A model generated the notes under the pieces. The model was not told the origin of the DNA. It ran no database searches and saw only the letters and a list, made by a program, of their open reading frames with translations. A DNA stretch of 64,000 nucleotides from Halorubrum rutilum (lineage in GTDB: Archaea > Halobacteriota > Halobacteria > Halobacteriales > Haloferacaceae): the NCBI RefSeq assembly GCF_024494565.1, contig NZ_JANHDN010000001.1, forward strand, positions 1 to 64,000. The letters run 5' to 3'. Of this stretch, positions 1 through 9,620 are shown in pieces. A program made the translations under genes and the position numbers. Each line of letters begins with the position of its first letter. The first letter of the stretch is position 1.

Positions 1-58
1 GCGACTCCCTCGCACGCGCTGTTCGCGCCCTTCGGGCGCTCACAGGCGCGCGCCACCG
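1..58 (-). repeat. Truncated copy (copy 0) of the dispersed structured intergenic element
   Basis: Read on the minus strand, this matches the 5' end of the elements at 19.17, 25.01 and 27.79 kb, with the same cggtggcgcg opening and gcgagggagtc block. It folds into the same 5' hairpin with a bulged C: CTGT pairs with ACAG, and GCGCCC pairs with GGGCGC over a GAA loop. A TATA-like TTTATAA lies at 66-72, 14 nt before the cggtgg start. The window edge cuts it inside the second hairpin. Confidence 0.75.
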
Positions 59-96
59 CAGTAACTTATAAATATCCGTCCAGTCGTGTCTCGTCC

Positions 97-1932
97 CTAC
101 TTCTCGTCCACGTGTCGGACCTCGCTCGCGACGCCGCGGGTCGACTCGACCATCTCCGGCCCGGACATCTCGGCGCGGCCGACCGCGAACGCCTCCGGCC
201 CCTCGATGACGACCTCGTCGCCGACCCGGATCTCGTCGTCCGCGTCCACGACGCCGGGGGCGAGCACGGAGCCGTGCGGGACGAACGGATCGATCTCGAC
301 GCGCTTCGTGGGGGCGTCGCTCTCGACCCACCGGCGCGCGCCGGCGAGGGTGAACGAGAGGGTGCCGTACTGCGGCACCATCGTCGCGAGCTGCTCGCCC
401 GGCTCGCCCTCGCGCCCGGCGTCCGGGTCGTCGCCCCACACCTGCAGCTTGGGGTAGCGCCCGGTGGTGCGGACGGCCGAGTCGCCCCCGTAGCTCCCGG
501 ACTCGCCGTCGCCGCCGGCGAGGCCGCCGAACAGGTCGTCGCCGGCGCCGTCGCCGAGGAGGTAGTCGGCGATCGCCCGGACCGTGTTGTGCTCGCGCTC
601 GCGCTTGCTGTAGGCGGGCTCGCCCTGTAAGGCGGCGTTCAGCTCCCCGAGCGACTCGTCGCTCGTCGGGTGGCCGACGCAGGTGTACTCGAACGGGACG
701 TCGATCGCGGGGTCGCGCTCGACGCGCTCGCAGATCTCGCGGTAGCCGTCCTCGGGGACGTGCGCGATCACTCGCGAGTAGTCGTTCCGCCGCAGGTACC
801 GCCGGAGCACCTCGGCGACGAACCCGATCTCGTCCTCGCTCCAGTCGCCGGTGACGACCGCGTCGTAGTGCTGGGCGGGATAGGTCGTCTCCAGTTCCTG
901 CGGCACCACGCCGATCGGCGAGGTCATCGAGACGGTGTGGCCGCGCCACTGGATCGCGTCGTGGAACTGGCCGTGGCTCTGCGAGTCGCTGTACGGCTTC
1001 GTCGCGGAACAGGGCACCAACACGAGCGGCTGGTCGGCGAAGCGGTTCCGGTACCGGCTCGTCACGCGGTCGGCGAACCGCCGGATCTCGACGCGGTCCA
1101 GCGTCTCCGCGCTCGCCGCGGTCACCTCGGCGTCGCGTATGAGGGGCGTCCGCTCCTCCAGGTACCCCCACTGGTCGTCGAACTCCCGGAACGCGGCCGT
1201 GAGCCACCCCTCGTGGCGGGCCTGTCCCTCGACGTAGTCGCGCAGGCGCCCCGCCCGGATCCGCTCGCGCACGCGTCGGAGCTCGGCGCGGAGCGCGTTG
1301 ACGTTGTGCTCGGCGCAGTCGGCGCGCGTGAACTCGTCGCGAGGCCCCGCGCAGGCGGGACAGGCGCACGGCAGCTCGTCGAGGTCCGCCAGGAAGTGCT
1401 CGGCGTCGGCGGTGAGATATCGTCCCTGCGTCCCCTTCGTCCGCGCGAGGGTCGCGTCGACGAGGTCGACGCCCGCGTACGCGAGGACGGCGACGTTCAG
1501 CGGCGTGGCGACGCCGGAGAGGAACAGCGCGGTGTCGGCCGGCAGCGACGCCTTCGCCGAGACGACCGCGTCGCGGAACGCCTCGCCGTGGCCGACGAAC
1601 CCGGACGCGTCCGAGAGCAGGTACGCGTCGGCGCCGACGTCGCGGGCGCCCTCGCTGTCGACGACGGCCGCGGCGGGGTAGTCGACGTCCGGGTGGTCGA
1701 CCGCGAACGACTCGCGGACCTCCTCGCGGGTCCCCGCGGGGAACGAGCGGTGCGGCAGGACCGTGAGCGAGGCGTCGTCGCCGTCCGGCACCCCGCGGTC
1801 GCCGGCCCAGAGGCTCCCGGCGTCCTCCAGGAACGGGTCCGCGAGCGCCGGCGTCGTCACCGGCTCGGCGAGCCGCAGCTCCCCGAGTCGGGCGGCGCCG
1901 TCGCGCTCGTGGACCTCGAAGTGGTCGGTCAT
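97..1932 (-). CDS. arcS: Archaeosine synthase ArcS (TGT-paralog with C-terminal PUA domain)
   Basis: 611 aa. ArcS completes archaeosine (G+) at position 15 of archaeal tRNAs by modifying the preQ0 base that TgtA inserts. The N-terminal ~250 residues are a TGT-like barrel that keeps the CACPAC cysteine motif. The middle carries the ArcS signature PCSATKPYSDSQSH near residue 310, and the C-terminal ~80 residues look like an RNA-binding PUA domain. The start at MTDHFEV was chosen because it aligns with the paralogous N-terminus MRDHFEI of tgtA. The tgtA gene lies 2 kb away on the same strand, so both steps of the pathway are clustered. Confidence 0.9.
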   Translation of the reverse strand: MTDHFEVHERDGAARLGELRLAEPVTTPALADPFLEDAGSLWAGDRGVPDGDDASLTVLPHRSFPAGTREEVRESFAVDHPDVDYPAAAVVDSEGARDVGADAYLLSDASGFVGHGEAFRDAVVSAKASLPADTALFLSGVATPLNVAVLAYAGVDLVDATLARTKGTQGRYLTADAEHFLADLDELPCACPACAGPRDEFTRADCAEHNVNALRAELRRVRERIRAGRLRDYVEGQARHEGWLTAAFREFDDQWGYLEERTPLIRDAEVTAASAETLDRVEIRRFADRVTSRYRNRFADQPLVLVPCSATKPYSDSQSHGQFHDAIQWRGHTVSMTSPIGVVPQELETTYPAQHYDAVVTGDWSEDEIGFVAEVLRRYLRRNDYSRVIAHVPEDGYREICERVERDPAIDVPFEYTCVGHPTSDESLGELNAALQGEPAYSKREREHNTVRAIADYLLGDGAGDDLFGGLAGGDGESGSYGGDSAVRTTGRYPKLQVWGDDPDAGREGEPGEQLATMVPQYGTLSFTLAGARRWVESDAPTKRVEIDPFVPHGSVLAPGVVDADDEIRVGDEVVIEGPEAFAVGRAEMSGPEMVESTRGVASEVRHVDEK

Positions 1933-2035
1933 ACTCCCCCTCGCGCGGGGACGGTCAATTCTCTTGTGTTCCGCGCCGCGGCCGTCGAAACGGGGTCGCC
2001 GCAACCGTTAGGCCCGCCCCGACCGAAGGGATCGC

Positions 2036-2482
2036 ATGGACCCGTCCGGCCCGTGGGACCGCGACCGCGTCGACGAGTTCCTCGAAGAGGCGCGCGTGCC
2101 GGTCCGGCTCGGCTGCCGCACGCCCGCGGACGACCCGTGGATCGTCTCGCTGTGGTTCTCGTGGGACGGCGCCGTCCACTGCGCGACGAGCGCCGACGCC
2201 GACCTCGTCTCCTTCCTCGCGCACGACGACCACGTCTCCTTCGAGGTGTCGACGAACGACCCGCCGTACAGGGGGGTCCGGGGGCGCGGCCGCGCGACCG
2301 TGTCGCCGGACGCGGACAAGGAGCTGCTCCGCGCCCTGCTGGAGCGGTACCTCGGCGGCGTCGACAACCCGACCGGGGAGCGACTCCTCCGCCCGGAGCG
2401 CGAGGAGGTCCGGATCCGGATCGAGCCGGAGCGACTCCACACGTGGGACTACTCGGAGCGGATGGGGTCGGGAGACGGATAG
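2036..2482 (+). CDS. Pyridoxamine 5'-phosphate oxidase-like flavin-binding protein
   Basis: 148 aa, the usual length of small PPOX/FMN-binding split-barrel proteins. The pattern fits the family: an N-terminal helix, then a strand set beginning PWIVSLWFSWDGAVHC, then SFEVSTNDPPYRGVRGRG in the core, where these proteins hold FMN or F420. The substrate cannot be told from sequence. A GTTAGG element about 27 bp upstream of the ATG suggests a leaderless transcript, divergent from arcS. Confidence 0.75.
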   Translation: MDPSGPWDRDRVDEFLEEARVPVRLGCRTPADDPWIVSLWFSWDGAVHCATSADADLVSFLAHDDHVSFEVSTNDPPYRGVRGRGRATVSPDADKELLRALLERYLGGVDNPTGERLLRPEREEVRIRIEPERLHTWDYSERMGSGDG

Positions 2483-2648
2483 CGTCGCGCGGCCGGCCCG
2501 CTTCCGGTCTCCGTCGACGGTCACGGAACGCGACGGAGGGAAACCGCCGAACGCAGAGCTCGGACATCCGCTTCGGACCGGTCGACGATCGACGCGAAAC
2601 AGCGTTGGTATCAAAGCCGTCTTACTCTCAGCGGTTGCAGAGGGCGGT

Positions 2649-2975
2649 ATGCGTCTCGCCCTCCGATACGCCGTCTCGATAGCCGTCGGACTGGCCGTTA
2701 CGATTCCCGTCGGGGAGTGGGCTGCGGGAGACTGGCTTGTCACGGCCTCACTGCTGCCGCTCTTCGCGGCCGCGACGTCGCTGATTATCGCGCATCGCCG
2801 GCGATGGACGCGATCGAACGGCGAGCTCTCACCGAGGGCCGGAGCCGCAGTCGGCGGCGCCGGCGCGTTCACCGGGGGAGCGCTGATCCGGACGTCCCCG
2901 CCGGCCGCTGCCGCCGGATTCGGGTTGCTACTGCTCGGCATGGCGGCGGGCATCGCTGTGTCCGACTCGTCGTGA
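2649..2975 (+). CDS. Small integral membrane protein, unknown function
   Basis: 108 aa and mostly hydrophobic. Likely membrane segments lie near residues 7-25, 29-48 and 84-104, with a basic loop HRRRWTR after the second segment and a Gly/Ala-rich stretch around 63-80. No family is recognised. It stands alone, with 236 bp of noncoding sequence downstream before a convergent membrane-protein gene. Confidence 0.6.
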   Translation: MRLALRYAVSIAVGLAVTIPVGEWAAGDWLVTASLLPLFAAATSLIIAHRRRWTRSNGELSPRAGAAVGGAGAFTGGALIRTSPPAAAAGFGLLLLGMAAGIAVSDSS

Positions 2976-3211
2976 GCAACGGTACCGCGGAGGGGATCGA
3001 CCTCGCTCACGCGTCGTACGGATCCGGCGGAAACCCCCTCGTGTCGGAATGCTCGATCACGTTCGACGTACGCCTTCGGAGCAACTTCGACGACGACGCC
3101 CGAGTCGACGGTCGACCGTCGGACCGGCTGTCCACCGTCGCCGATCGGAAGCCCCGCGCAGAGCGACTCGTGCCACCGGGAACCGTCGGGGGTCGCCCCG
3201 CGCGGCGGCGC

Positions 3212-3775
3212 TCAGCCCGCGTCGAGAACGAACGACACGAAGCGCCCTACCGCGTGTACCAACAGCGTCACCGGTAGCACGACGGCGGCCGCCGCCACCG
3301 CGACGGAGAGCGCCGTCGGGACCTCACCCGTCGAAAACGCGAATCCGGTCACTGCCAGGAGTCCGCCGACGAACGCTCCCGCGGCGACCGTCTCTAACGT
3401 CCTCATTCCGTCGTAGGCCAGCGCACGGGCGCTGCCGTCTCCGGTAAACGGGACGCCACGGCGACTCACTTCCAGATATCCGTGAACGAGCAGGAGGAGT
3501 GCCACACCGATCAGTAGGACGACACAGACGAGGGCGATGGCGGCTCCCCCTGTGAGTATCGACGTTTCCCCTCCGATCGCCGCTAACGACCCGAAGGCCA
3601 GAAGCGGGAGCGCGATCGCTCCGATCGCAATCGCCACGACGGAGATCCCGGCCTCGACGTAGAGCCCGTTCCGCGAGAGCCACGTGTACGCCCGGTCCGA
3701 GCGAGAGCCCGATCGTGAGGAGGCGCTGCGTCCGTCTTCGGAGGGAGACCCGCTCTCCGAGAGGTCGCCTGTCAT
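3212..3775 (-). CDS. Multi-pass membrane protein, unknown function
   Basis: 187 aa from the chosen ATG (MTGDLSES). The longer upstream reading adds a non-hydrophobic, Arg-rich stretch unlike the rest. After a Ser/Arg-rich cytoplasmic N-terminus of ~45 residues there are four hydrophobic segments (roughly 50-75, 78-105, 130-150 and 155-180). There are no catalytic motifs. It is convergent with the preceding small membrane gene. Haloarchaea have many such proteins and no role can be assigned. Confidence 0.6.
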   Translation of the reverse strand: MTGDLSESGSPSEDGRSASSRSGSRSDRAYTWLSRNGLYVEAGISVVAIAIGAIALPLLAFGSLAAIGGETSILTGGAAIALVCVVLLIGVALLLLVHGYLEVSRRGVPFTGDGSARALAYDGMRTLETVAAGAFVGGLLAVTGFAFSTGEVPTALSVAVAAAAVVLPVTLLVHAVGRFVSFVLDAG

Positions 3776-3938
3776 ATTGGGTGATCGGTCGTCCGGCGTA
3801 TACCTCCTGTCCCGTGTTTCAACCGCGGAATCACGGTGGGGACGAACTCCTTCCACGAGCCGCGGCGCTCGGTGCGTCGTCCCGGCACCGATCGGATCGA
3901 GACCGAGACGCTCCGGTCGAGCGGTCGGACGGGTCCCG

Positions 3939-5447
3939 TTACCCCGACCGCCCGAGCGTCCGCAGGTCCTCCGTCTCGACGCGGTCGGGAACGGCGTCGA
4001 GCGCCGCCTCGGGCCACCCGTCGTGACCGAGCGTGATCGCGGTCTCGGGGTTCGCCGAGGCGAGCGCGGCGACGCCCTCGGCCGCCGCGACCCGCGCCGC
4101 CTCGTCGAGCCGCTCCGGGACCTCCGCGGTGAGGGGGTACGTCTCCGAGAGCGCCCGCGGGAAGGGGCCGAACGGCGGCTTCACGCGCCACACCGCGTCG
4201 TAGTCGTGCGTGGAGGGGGCGTTCGACTCCGTGAGCAGCAGGCGGTCCGGGACCTCCAGCCGGGCGAGCCGGTCGCGGTGCCGGCGGATCTCGGGGCGGC
4301 GGGCCGACTCGTGGGAGGTGTAGAAGAACGCGTCCTTCGAGACCGGGTCGGTGCGCTCCAGCTCGTCGGCGTGGTCCAGCAGCGCCCGGTAGCCGTCGAG
4401 CATCGCGGGGTGGCCGCGGGCCCGGCGGTCGACCAGTTCGAGGAGGTTCCCCGACCGGATCGCGGCCTTCACCCGGCGGAGCTCCTCGAAGGTGACGTGG
4501 AGGTTGTGCTCGGCCAGCAGCCGCTCGGCGGACGCGTCGGCGTCGGCGTCTCCGCCCCCGTCCATCTCCCGGAGCTCCGCGGGCGTGTGCTCGGCGCAGA
4601 CCGGACACGAGCAGGGGAAGTACGCCATCTCCTCCAGGTGTTCGGTCCCCGACACGGTCAGGTAGCGCCCGTCGCGCGCCATCAGCGCGTAGGCGGCCGA
4701 GTCGAAGAGGTCGCAGCCGGCGGCGACCGCCAGCGCGAGCATCATCGGGTGGCCCGCGCCGAACAGGTGGACGGGGGCGTCCGGGTCGAGCCCGCGCTTC
4801 GCGGCGCGCACCGCCTCGACGACCTCGGCGTAGCGGTACGAGTTCAGGAGCGGGACCATCGCGCCGACCGGGAACACGTCGAGGTCGGTCTCGGTCGCGT
4901 GCCGGCCCGCCGCCTCCCGGAGGTCCGGGAACGTCGACCCCTGCACGGGGGCGTTGACGAGCATCTCGCCGGTCGCCGCGGCCTCGGCGTCGGCGAGCGC
5001 CCGCTCCGTGGTCGCCAGCTCCCGCTCGGCGCGCTCGCGGTCGACGTCGGGCGGGGTGGGGACGTCGACGGGCGTCGCCACGTCGCTCCCGATCCGCCGC
5101 TGGAACTCGATTATCTCCTCGGTGGTCACGTCGATGTCGCCGTACTCGGCGAGCTGGAAGGAGCCGGAGTCGGTCATGATCGCGCCGTCGAACCCGAGGA
5201 AGTCGTGGAGCCCCTCCGCCAGCACCCGGTCCCGGATCCGGTCCGTGCTCCGGATGATGTAGGAGTTGGTGATCAGCATCTCCGCGCCGAACTCCTCGCG
5301 GAGCCGCGACGGATCGACCGTGAGCACGTTGGGGTTGACGACCGGCAGCAGCGCCGGCGTCTCGACCGTGACCCCGGCGCGGGGGACCTCCAGCCGCCCG
5401 ATCCGCCCGGCGGCGTCGTGGTCCCGAATCTCGAAGTGATCGCGCAT
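3939..5447 (-). CDS. tgtA: tRNA-guanine(15) transglycosylase TgtA
   Basis: 502 aa. This is the archaeal TGT that swaps guanine 15 of tRNA for preQ0, the first committed tRNA step of archaeosine formation. The catalytic barrel carries [16 protein letters not shown] near residues 92-107 (the Asp region that grips the base), [10 protein letters not shown], and a CSCPVC cysteine motif near 280 that fits the structural zinc site. The length lacks room for a full separate PUA module, which arcS has. It is upstream of arcS on the same strand. A weak CTTAC box lies about 27 bp before the ATG. Confidence 0.92.
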   Translation of the reverse strand: MRDHFEIRDHDAAGRIGRLEVPRAGVTVETPALLPVVNPNVLTVDPSRLREEFGAEMLITNSYIIRSTDRIRDRVLAEGLHDFLGFDGAIMTDSGSFQLAEYGDIDVTTEEIIEFQRRIGSDVATPVDVPTPPDVDRERAERELATTERALADAEAAATGEMLVNAPVQGSTFPDLREAAGRHATETDLDVFPVGAMVPLLNSYRYAEVVEAVRAAKRGLDPDAPVHLFGAGHPMMLALAVAAGCDLFDSAAYALMARDGRYLTVSGTEHLEEMAYFPCSCPVCAEHTPAELREMDGGGDADADASAERLLAEHNLHVTFEELRRVKAAIRSGNLLELVDRRARGHPAMLDGYRALLDHADELERTDPVSKDAFFYTSHESARRPEIRRHRDRLARLEVPDRLLLTESNAPSTHDYDAVWRVKPPFGPFPRALSETYPLTAEVPERLDEAARVAAAEGVAALASANPETAITLGHDGWPEAALDAVPDRVETEDLRTLGRSG

Positions 5448-5541
5448 ACCCGAGGTGGACGGACGCGGGCGGTAAGGGTTGCGTTCGGGGGCGACGGGGC
5501 GCTCGGGGGAACGGCGCCCCCTCGGAACTCGGCCGCCGTTC

Positions 5542-6318
5542 TCAGAGCCCGGTCGGGTGGCTCACGTACTCCGTCTCCAGTCCCCACTCCGCCGACAGCG
5601 ACCTGAGGGATCGGACCCCGAACGTCTCGGTCGCGTAGTGGCCACCGAGGAACACCGTAATTCCGGCCTCCCGCGCGTCGTGGTAGACCTGCTGTTTCCC
5701 CTCGCCCGTGATCAGCGCGTCGGCGCCGGCCTCGACCGCCTCGTCGAGCCAGTCGACGCCCGAGCCGGTGACGACCGCGACGCGCTCGACCTCGTCGGGG
5801 CCGAAGTCGAGGACCCGCGTCGGCGACGCCTCCCCCTCCGGCTGCCCCTCGAACCCGTCGAGCGTCCCGCGGATCGACGCGGGCGACCGCGGCGCGTCGA
5901 ACTCGCCGATCGTCCCGATCGTGACCGGCCCGATCTCGCCGAACGGCTCCGTGTCGCCGAGTCCGATCTCGTCCGCGACGCCGGCCGCGTTGCCGAGGGC
6001 GGGATGGCCGTCCAGCGGGAGGTGCGAGACGTAGAGGGCGAGGTCGCGCTCGATCAGCGCCTCGATCCGGTCGTAGGTCGACCCGGTGACGCGGTCGATC
6101 CCGCCCCACGAGATCCCGTGGTGGACGACGAGGGCGTCGGCCCCCGCCTCGGCGGCGGCCTCGATGGTCGCGAGCGCGGCGTCGACCGCGAACGCGACGC
6201 GCTCGATTTCGGCGTCGTCCGGTCCCACCTGGAGCCCGTTCGCGCTGGCGTCGACGTCGGCGTACGCCGCCGTGTCGAGCTCGTCGTCGAGCCGCTCCGC
6301 GTACTCTGAGAGCTGCAT
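5542..6318 (-). CDS. Nif3-like dinuclear metal-centre protein (DUF34)
   Basis: 258 aa, typical for the compact Nif3/YbgI family, which forms hexameric rings with a two-metal site. Family signatures seen are [10 protein letters not shown] near the N-terminus, [12 protein letters not shown] with metal-binding histidines around 60-67, [12 protein letters not shown], and [11 protein letters not shown] near the C-terminus. The precise substrate is unsettled for the family; GTP cyclohydrolase-like activity and an NAD-repair role have been proposed. It lies immediately before tgtA in the same direction, about 95 bp apart. Confidence 0.9.
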   Translation of the reverse strand: MQLSEYAERLDDELDTAAYADVDASANGLQVGPDDAEIERVAFAVDAALATIEAAAEAGADALVVHHGISWGGIDRVTGSTYDRIEALIERDLALYVSHLPLDGHPALGNAAGVADEIGLGDTEPFGEIGPVTIGTIGEFDAPRSPASIRGTLDGFEGQPEGEASPTRVLDFGPDEVERVAVVTGSGVDWLDEAVEAGADALITGEGKQQVYHDAREAGITVFLGGHYATETFGVRSLRSLSAEWGLETEYVSHPTGL

Positions 6319-6379
6319 ACCGGCCGATACGCTCGGGGGAAGGTAAAGCGGTGCGGACCGGGGCGGCGAGCGGCCGCGG

Positions 6380-7720
6380 TCAGTCGTCGAGCTCCTCGGC
6401 GATCGACTCCGGCGGCCCGTCGAGGTCGGGGGCGCTCCCCTCGCCCGTCGACTCGCCGCCCGGCGTCTCCGGCGGGGCGTCGAACTCGGGGTTGAACAGC
6501 CGGAGCGCGGTCCGGATCGTCTCCCAGTCGTCCTCGCCGGCGGCGTCGCGCAGCGAGCTGGTGGGGGCCGCGAGCAGCTGGCCGACCAGGGCGTCCGCCA
6601 TGTCCTCGACGGTCTCGCGCTGCGCCTCGGTCAGGTCCCCCTGCGACTCCAGCTTCGAGAGCGCGCGGTCGACCTCTCGGGCCTTGACGCGGTCGGCGCC
6701 CGCGTACATCGCGGAGATGGCGTCGTCGGCGCGCTTGCGCTTGTACGCCCGCAGGATGCGGTCGAGCTCCTCGTCGATGATCGCCTCGACCTCGCGCGCC
6801 TCCGCCTCGCGGCTCTCTCGGGTCCGCCGGGTCACGTCCTCCAACGCGTCGATGTCGTACAGCGAGAGCCCCTCGCGGTCGGCGACGGCCGGGTCGACGT
6901 CGCGGGGCTGCGCGATGTCGACGCAGACGAGCCGCCCCGCGTCGGCGACGTGGCGCGGCTCGATCACCGGCTCCGAGCTCCCCGTCGCCGAGATCACGAG
7001 GTCGGCGTCCGGGACAATCGCCGGGAGGTCGGCGAGGGGCACGGCCTCGGCGGGCGTGTCGATCTCGCTCGCGACGAACTCCGCGTTCGGCACCGTCCGG
7101 TTCGCGACGACGATCTCGGAGACCGCGGTGTCGTCGAGCGTCCGGGCCGCGAGCGTCCCCATCTCGCCGGCGCCGACGACGACCGCCGACCCGCCGGTGA
7201 GGTCGATCTCGGTGGCGGCCAGCCGGACCGCGGCCGAGCCGAGCGAGACGACGCCCTCGTTGATCGAGGTCTCGTTGCGCGCGCGCTCCCCGACGTGAAG
7301 CGCCTTCGTCACCGCGTCCTTGAGGACGGGGCCGATGCCGCCCGCGGACTTCGACTCCTCGTACGCCTCCCGCAGCTGGCCGATGATCTGGTCCTCGCCG
7401 AGCACGAGCGACTCAAGCCCGGAGGCGACGCGCATCAGGTGCTCCAGGCTCTCCTCGTGGTCGAGGCGGCGGACCGCGCCGCCGCGGACCTCGGGGGCGA
7501 ACGACGCCAGCGCGTCGGTCCCGTCGACGGTCCGGTCGGTGACGACGAACGCCTCCGAGCGGTTGCACGTCTGGAGGGCGAACGCCTCCTCGACGCCGTC
7601 GCGCGCGAGCAGGTCCGAGACGGTCGCGCGGACGCCGTCGCCGCCGGCCGACTCGATCTCGTCGACCGTCGCGCGGGAGTGGGCGACGCTCGCGCCGGCG
7701 ATGGCTCCCGTCTCCTTCAT
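6380..7720 (-). CDS. hemA: Glutamyl-tRNA reductase HemA
   Basis: 446 aa. It reduces glutamyl-tRNA(Glu) to glutamate-1-semialdehyde, the first step of C5-type tetrapyrrole synthesis. The catalytic cysteine lies in FALQTCNRSEAFV near residue 50, and LVLGEDQIIGQL follows at ~110. The Rossmann NADPH domain carries AVVVGAGEMG around 175, and a C-terminal helical dimerisation domain follows. The Pro/Gly-rich tail of ~60 residues is longer than usual. The start overlaps the upstream precorrin-2 dehydrogenase by 4 bp, so the two are probably translationally coupled. Confidence 0.93.
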   Translation of the reverse strand: MKETGAIAGASVAHSRATVDEIESAGGDGVRATVSDLLARDGVEEAFALQTCNRSEAFVVTDRTVDGTDALASFAPEVRGGAVRRLDHEESLEHLMRVASGLESLVLGEDQIIGQLREAYEESKSAGGIGPVLKDAVTKALHVGERARNETSINEGVVSLGSAAVRLAATEIDLTGGSAVVVGAGEMGTLAARTLDDTAVSEIVVANRTVPNAEFVASEIDTPAEAVPLADLPAIVPDADLVISATGSSEPVIEPRHVADAGRLVCVDIAQPRDVDPAVADREGLSLYDIDALEDVTRRTRESREAEAREVEAIIDEELDRILRAYKRKRADDAISAMYAGADRVKAREVDRALSKLESQGDLTEAQRETVEDMADALVGQLLAAPTSSLRDAAGEDDWETIRTALRLFNPEFDAPPETPGGESTGEGSAPDLDGPPESIAEELDD

Positions 7721-8421
7721 CCCTTGAGTACCTCCTCGATCACGGAATACGCCTCTTGGCGACCGTTGGATCTCCCCTTTTGTAAACCCTTCCAAACCCC
7801 CTCGGATCGCACGACGCGACGGATCGCCTCCCGCCGCGTCTGGGGGTCGATCCCCCGCTCTCTGAGCTCCGCGCGGAGCTCGCCCGAGAGCTCCGCCATC
7901 GCCCCCGCCCCGTCGATCTCGGCCTCGACGCGCTCCCTGAGCGCCTTCGCGAGCGCCGGGCTCGCACCCCCCGTCGAGAGCGCGACCCGCACCGGGTCGT
8001 CTTCCACCGTGGCGGGCACGACGACGCTCCCGACGTCGCGCGAGCCCGACCGGTCCGCGGCCGACGCGTCCGTCCGGTTGACGAGCAGGCCGGCGTCGAG
8101 CGCGGCGGCCTCGGCCGCGGCGTTGACGGCGGCGTCGTCGGTGGCGGCGACCACGAGGGCCGGTCCGAGGCGATCGATCCACTCTCCGACCGCCTCGGGG
8201 TCCGGCGCGGCGCGGACCAGCTCGACGGTCGGGCCCTCCGCCCCGCTCCGGCCGCCCTCCCTCGCGAGCTCGGCCAGCCGGTCGTCGAACGCGGGGCTCG
8301 CGACGACGACGCGGGCCTCGTCGGCGAACCGCGCCGCCTTCCGCGCCCCCACGGCGCCGCCGCCGAACACGAGCACCGACTCCCCGGCGAAGTCGTGGTA
8401 GAGGGGGATCACGACCGCCAC
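7717..8421 (-). CDS. Precorrin-2 dehydrogenase / siroheme-synthase N-terminal-like protein
   Basis: 234 aa. Homologs oxidise precorrin-2 to sirohydrochlorin with NAD, and some also chelate iron. The N-terminus IPLYHDFAGESVLVFGGGAVG is the Met8/CysG Rossmann fold with its nucleotide loop, and VNRTDASAADRSG and ALSTGGASPALAK are further family motifs. The frame opens with two GTG codons. The second, at 8412, would give the family-typical MIPLYHDF start. It sits between hemA (4-bp overlap) and the siroheme decarboxylase, so the trio covers the siroheme-based route to heme. Confidence 0.88.
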   Translation of the reverse strand: MAVVIPLYHDFAGESVLVFGGGAVGARKAARFADEARVVVASPAFDDRLAELAREGGRSGAEGPTVELVRAAPDPEAVGEWIDRLGPALVVAATDDAAVNAAAEAAALDAGLLVNRTDASAADRSGSRDVGSVVVPATVEDDPVRVALSTGGASPALAKALRERVEAEIDGAGAMAELSGELRAELRERGIDPQTRREAIRRVVRSEGVWKGLQKGRSNGRQEAYSVIEEVLKG

Positions 8422-8443
8422 CTCGGGACCGCTATCGGGACGG

Positions 8444-9529
8444 TCACGCCGTGTTGCTGTCGGCGCGGTCGGCGATGCGGATCCCCGTCTTCTTCAGGAT
8501 CCGGGTCGAGAACAGCGTGTCCCAGTCGTCGGCGCCGACGTCCCAGTGCTCGTCCATCAGCTCCTTCACCTCCGCGATGCGGCGCTCGCTCTCGGCCTCC
8601 GTCCGCCCGTGCGTCATCGCGAAGAAGTTGTACTCCCAGACGCCGGCGTGTCGGGGGCGCTCGTAGCAGTGGGTGACGAAGTCGAGCGCGGCGACGGCCG
8701 GTCCGACCTCGTCGAGGGCGTCCTCCGGCACGTCCCAGACGGTCATCCCGTTCTCCGTGTACCCGAGCGCGTAGTGGTTCGGGATGACGCCGACGCGGCG
8801 CACCTTCCCCTCCCGCTCGAAGCGCTTCACCGTTTCGAGCACCCAGTCGACGTCGGCGTCGATCGCGGCCGCGACGTCGGCGTAGGGCGTCTCCGTGATC
8901 GGGAGGCCGCCCTGAATCTCGACGACGAGGTCGCGCTCGTCGGGGGTGAGCGTCCCGCGGTCGCTGGGTTCCACGGCGGGCCCGAGGTCGGACAGGTCGA
9001 CGTCGCCGTCGGAGACCGGGCCGTCGACGAGGAACGTCGCGCCGACGTGGAACTCCCGGAGCTTCGGGAGGTTGTACGTCTCCTGGCCCGTCGCGGCCTC
9101 GATGTCGGCGAGCACCTCCTCGACGCGGTCGCTCCCGTCCTTGTCCGGGTCCGGGTGGTCGGCGACGCTGACCACGAACCACATGTTGAGGTGCGGGTGC
9201 TCGCGCTCGTAGTTGTGCGCGACCGCGGTGAACTCGTTGACCGTCTCCGCGATCTCGTCGTAGCGGTCCCCGGGCGCGTGCATCGCGACGAGCGACGCCG
9301 CCCCGCCGATCTCCTCGGCGTTGACGAGCGCGCCGAACCGCGATAAGATTCCCTCCGCGTCGAGCTCGCGGACGCGCTCGCACAGCTCCGGCCCGGTCAC
9401 GTCGACGCCGCGCTCGCGCAGCGCCGCCGCGGCCGGCTTGAAGGGCCGCTCGGTCACCGGGAACCCGCCCTGGAAGGCGTTGATGATCCCGCGGTCGAGC
9501 GCCGTCAGATCCGCGTCGACCTCTCTCAT
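8444..9529 (-). CDS. Siroheme decarboxylase, fused AhbA-AhbB type (Lrp/AsnC-like)
   Basis: 361 aa with two tandem homologous halves. Each half begins with a winged-helix Lrp/AsnC-like unit (LTALDRGIINAFQGGFPVTE near 8 and LTPDERDLVVEIQGGLPITE near 200), followed by a ligand-binding ferredoxin-like fold. Siroheme decarboxylase normally needs two subunits, AhbA and AhbB, each of about half this length, so this is the fused form. It converts siroheme to 12,18-didecarboxysiroheme in the alternative heme pathway. The neighbours hemA and the precorrin-2 dehydrogenase support this over a transcription-factor role. TATA CTTATTC at 9553-9559 lies 24-30 bp upstream of the ATG, indicating a leaderless transcript. 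Confidence 0.85.
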   Translation of the reverse strand: MREVDADLTALDRGIINAFQGGFPVTERPFKPAAAALRERGVDVTGPELCERVRELDAEGILSRFGALVNAEEIGGAASLVAMHAPGDRYDEIAETVNEFTAVAHNYEREHPHLNMWFVVSVADHPDPDKDGSDRVEEVLADIEAATGQETYNLPKLREFHVGATFLVDGPVSDGDVDLSDLGPAVEPSDRGTLTPDERDLVVEIQGGLPITETPYADVAAAIDADVDWVLETVKRFEREGKVRRVGVIPNHYALGYTENGMTVWDVPEDALDEVGPAVAALDFVTHCYERPRHAGVWEYNFFAMTHGRTEAESERRIAEVKELMDEHWDVGADDWDTLFSTRILKKTGIRIADRADSNTA

Positions 9530-9620
9530 GCCTCGGGGTCGGGTCCGAGCGAGAATAAGCGATCCGACCCGGGCCCGCGGACGCGGGAGGCGGGCGAGAC
9601 CCCGTCTCCCCGCGCCGGTC

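Noticed and set aside
670..2682. Long open frames on the strand opposite to arcS and tgtA (also 3684-5606)
   Set aside because: They are Arg- and Val-rich frames in high-GC DNA, antisense to genes with clear family motifs.
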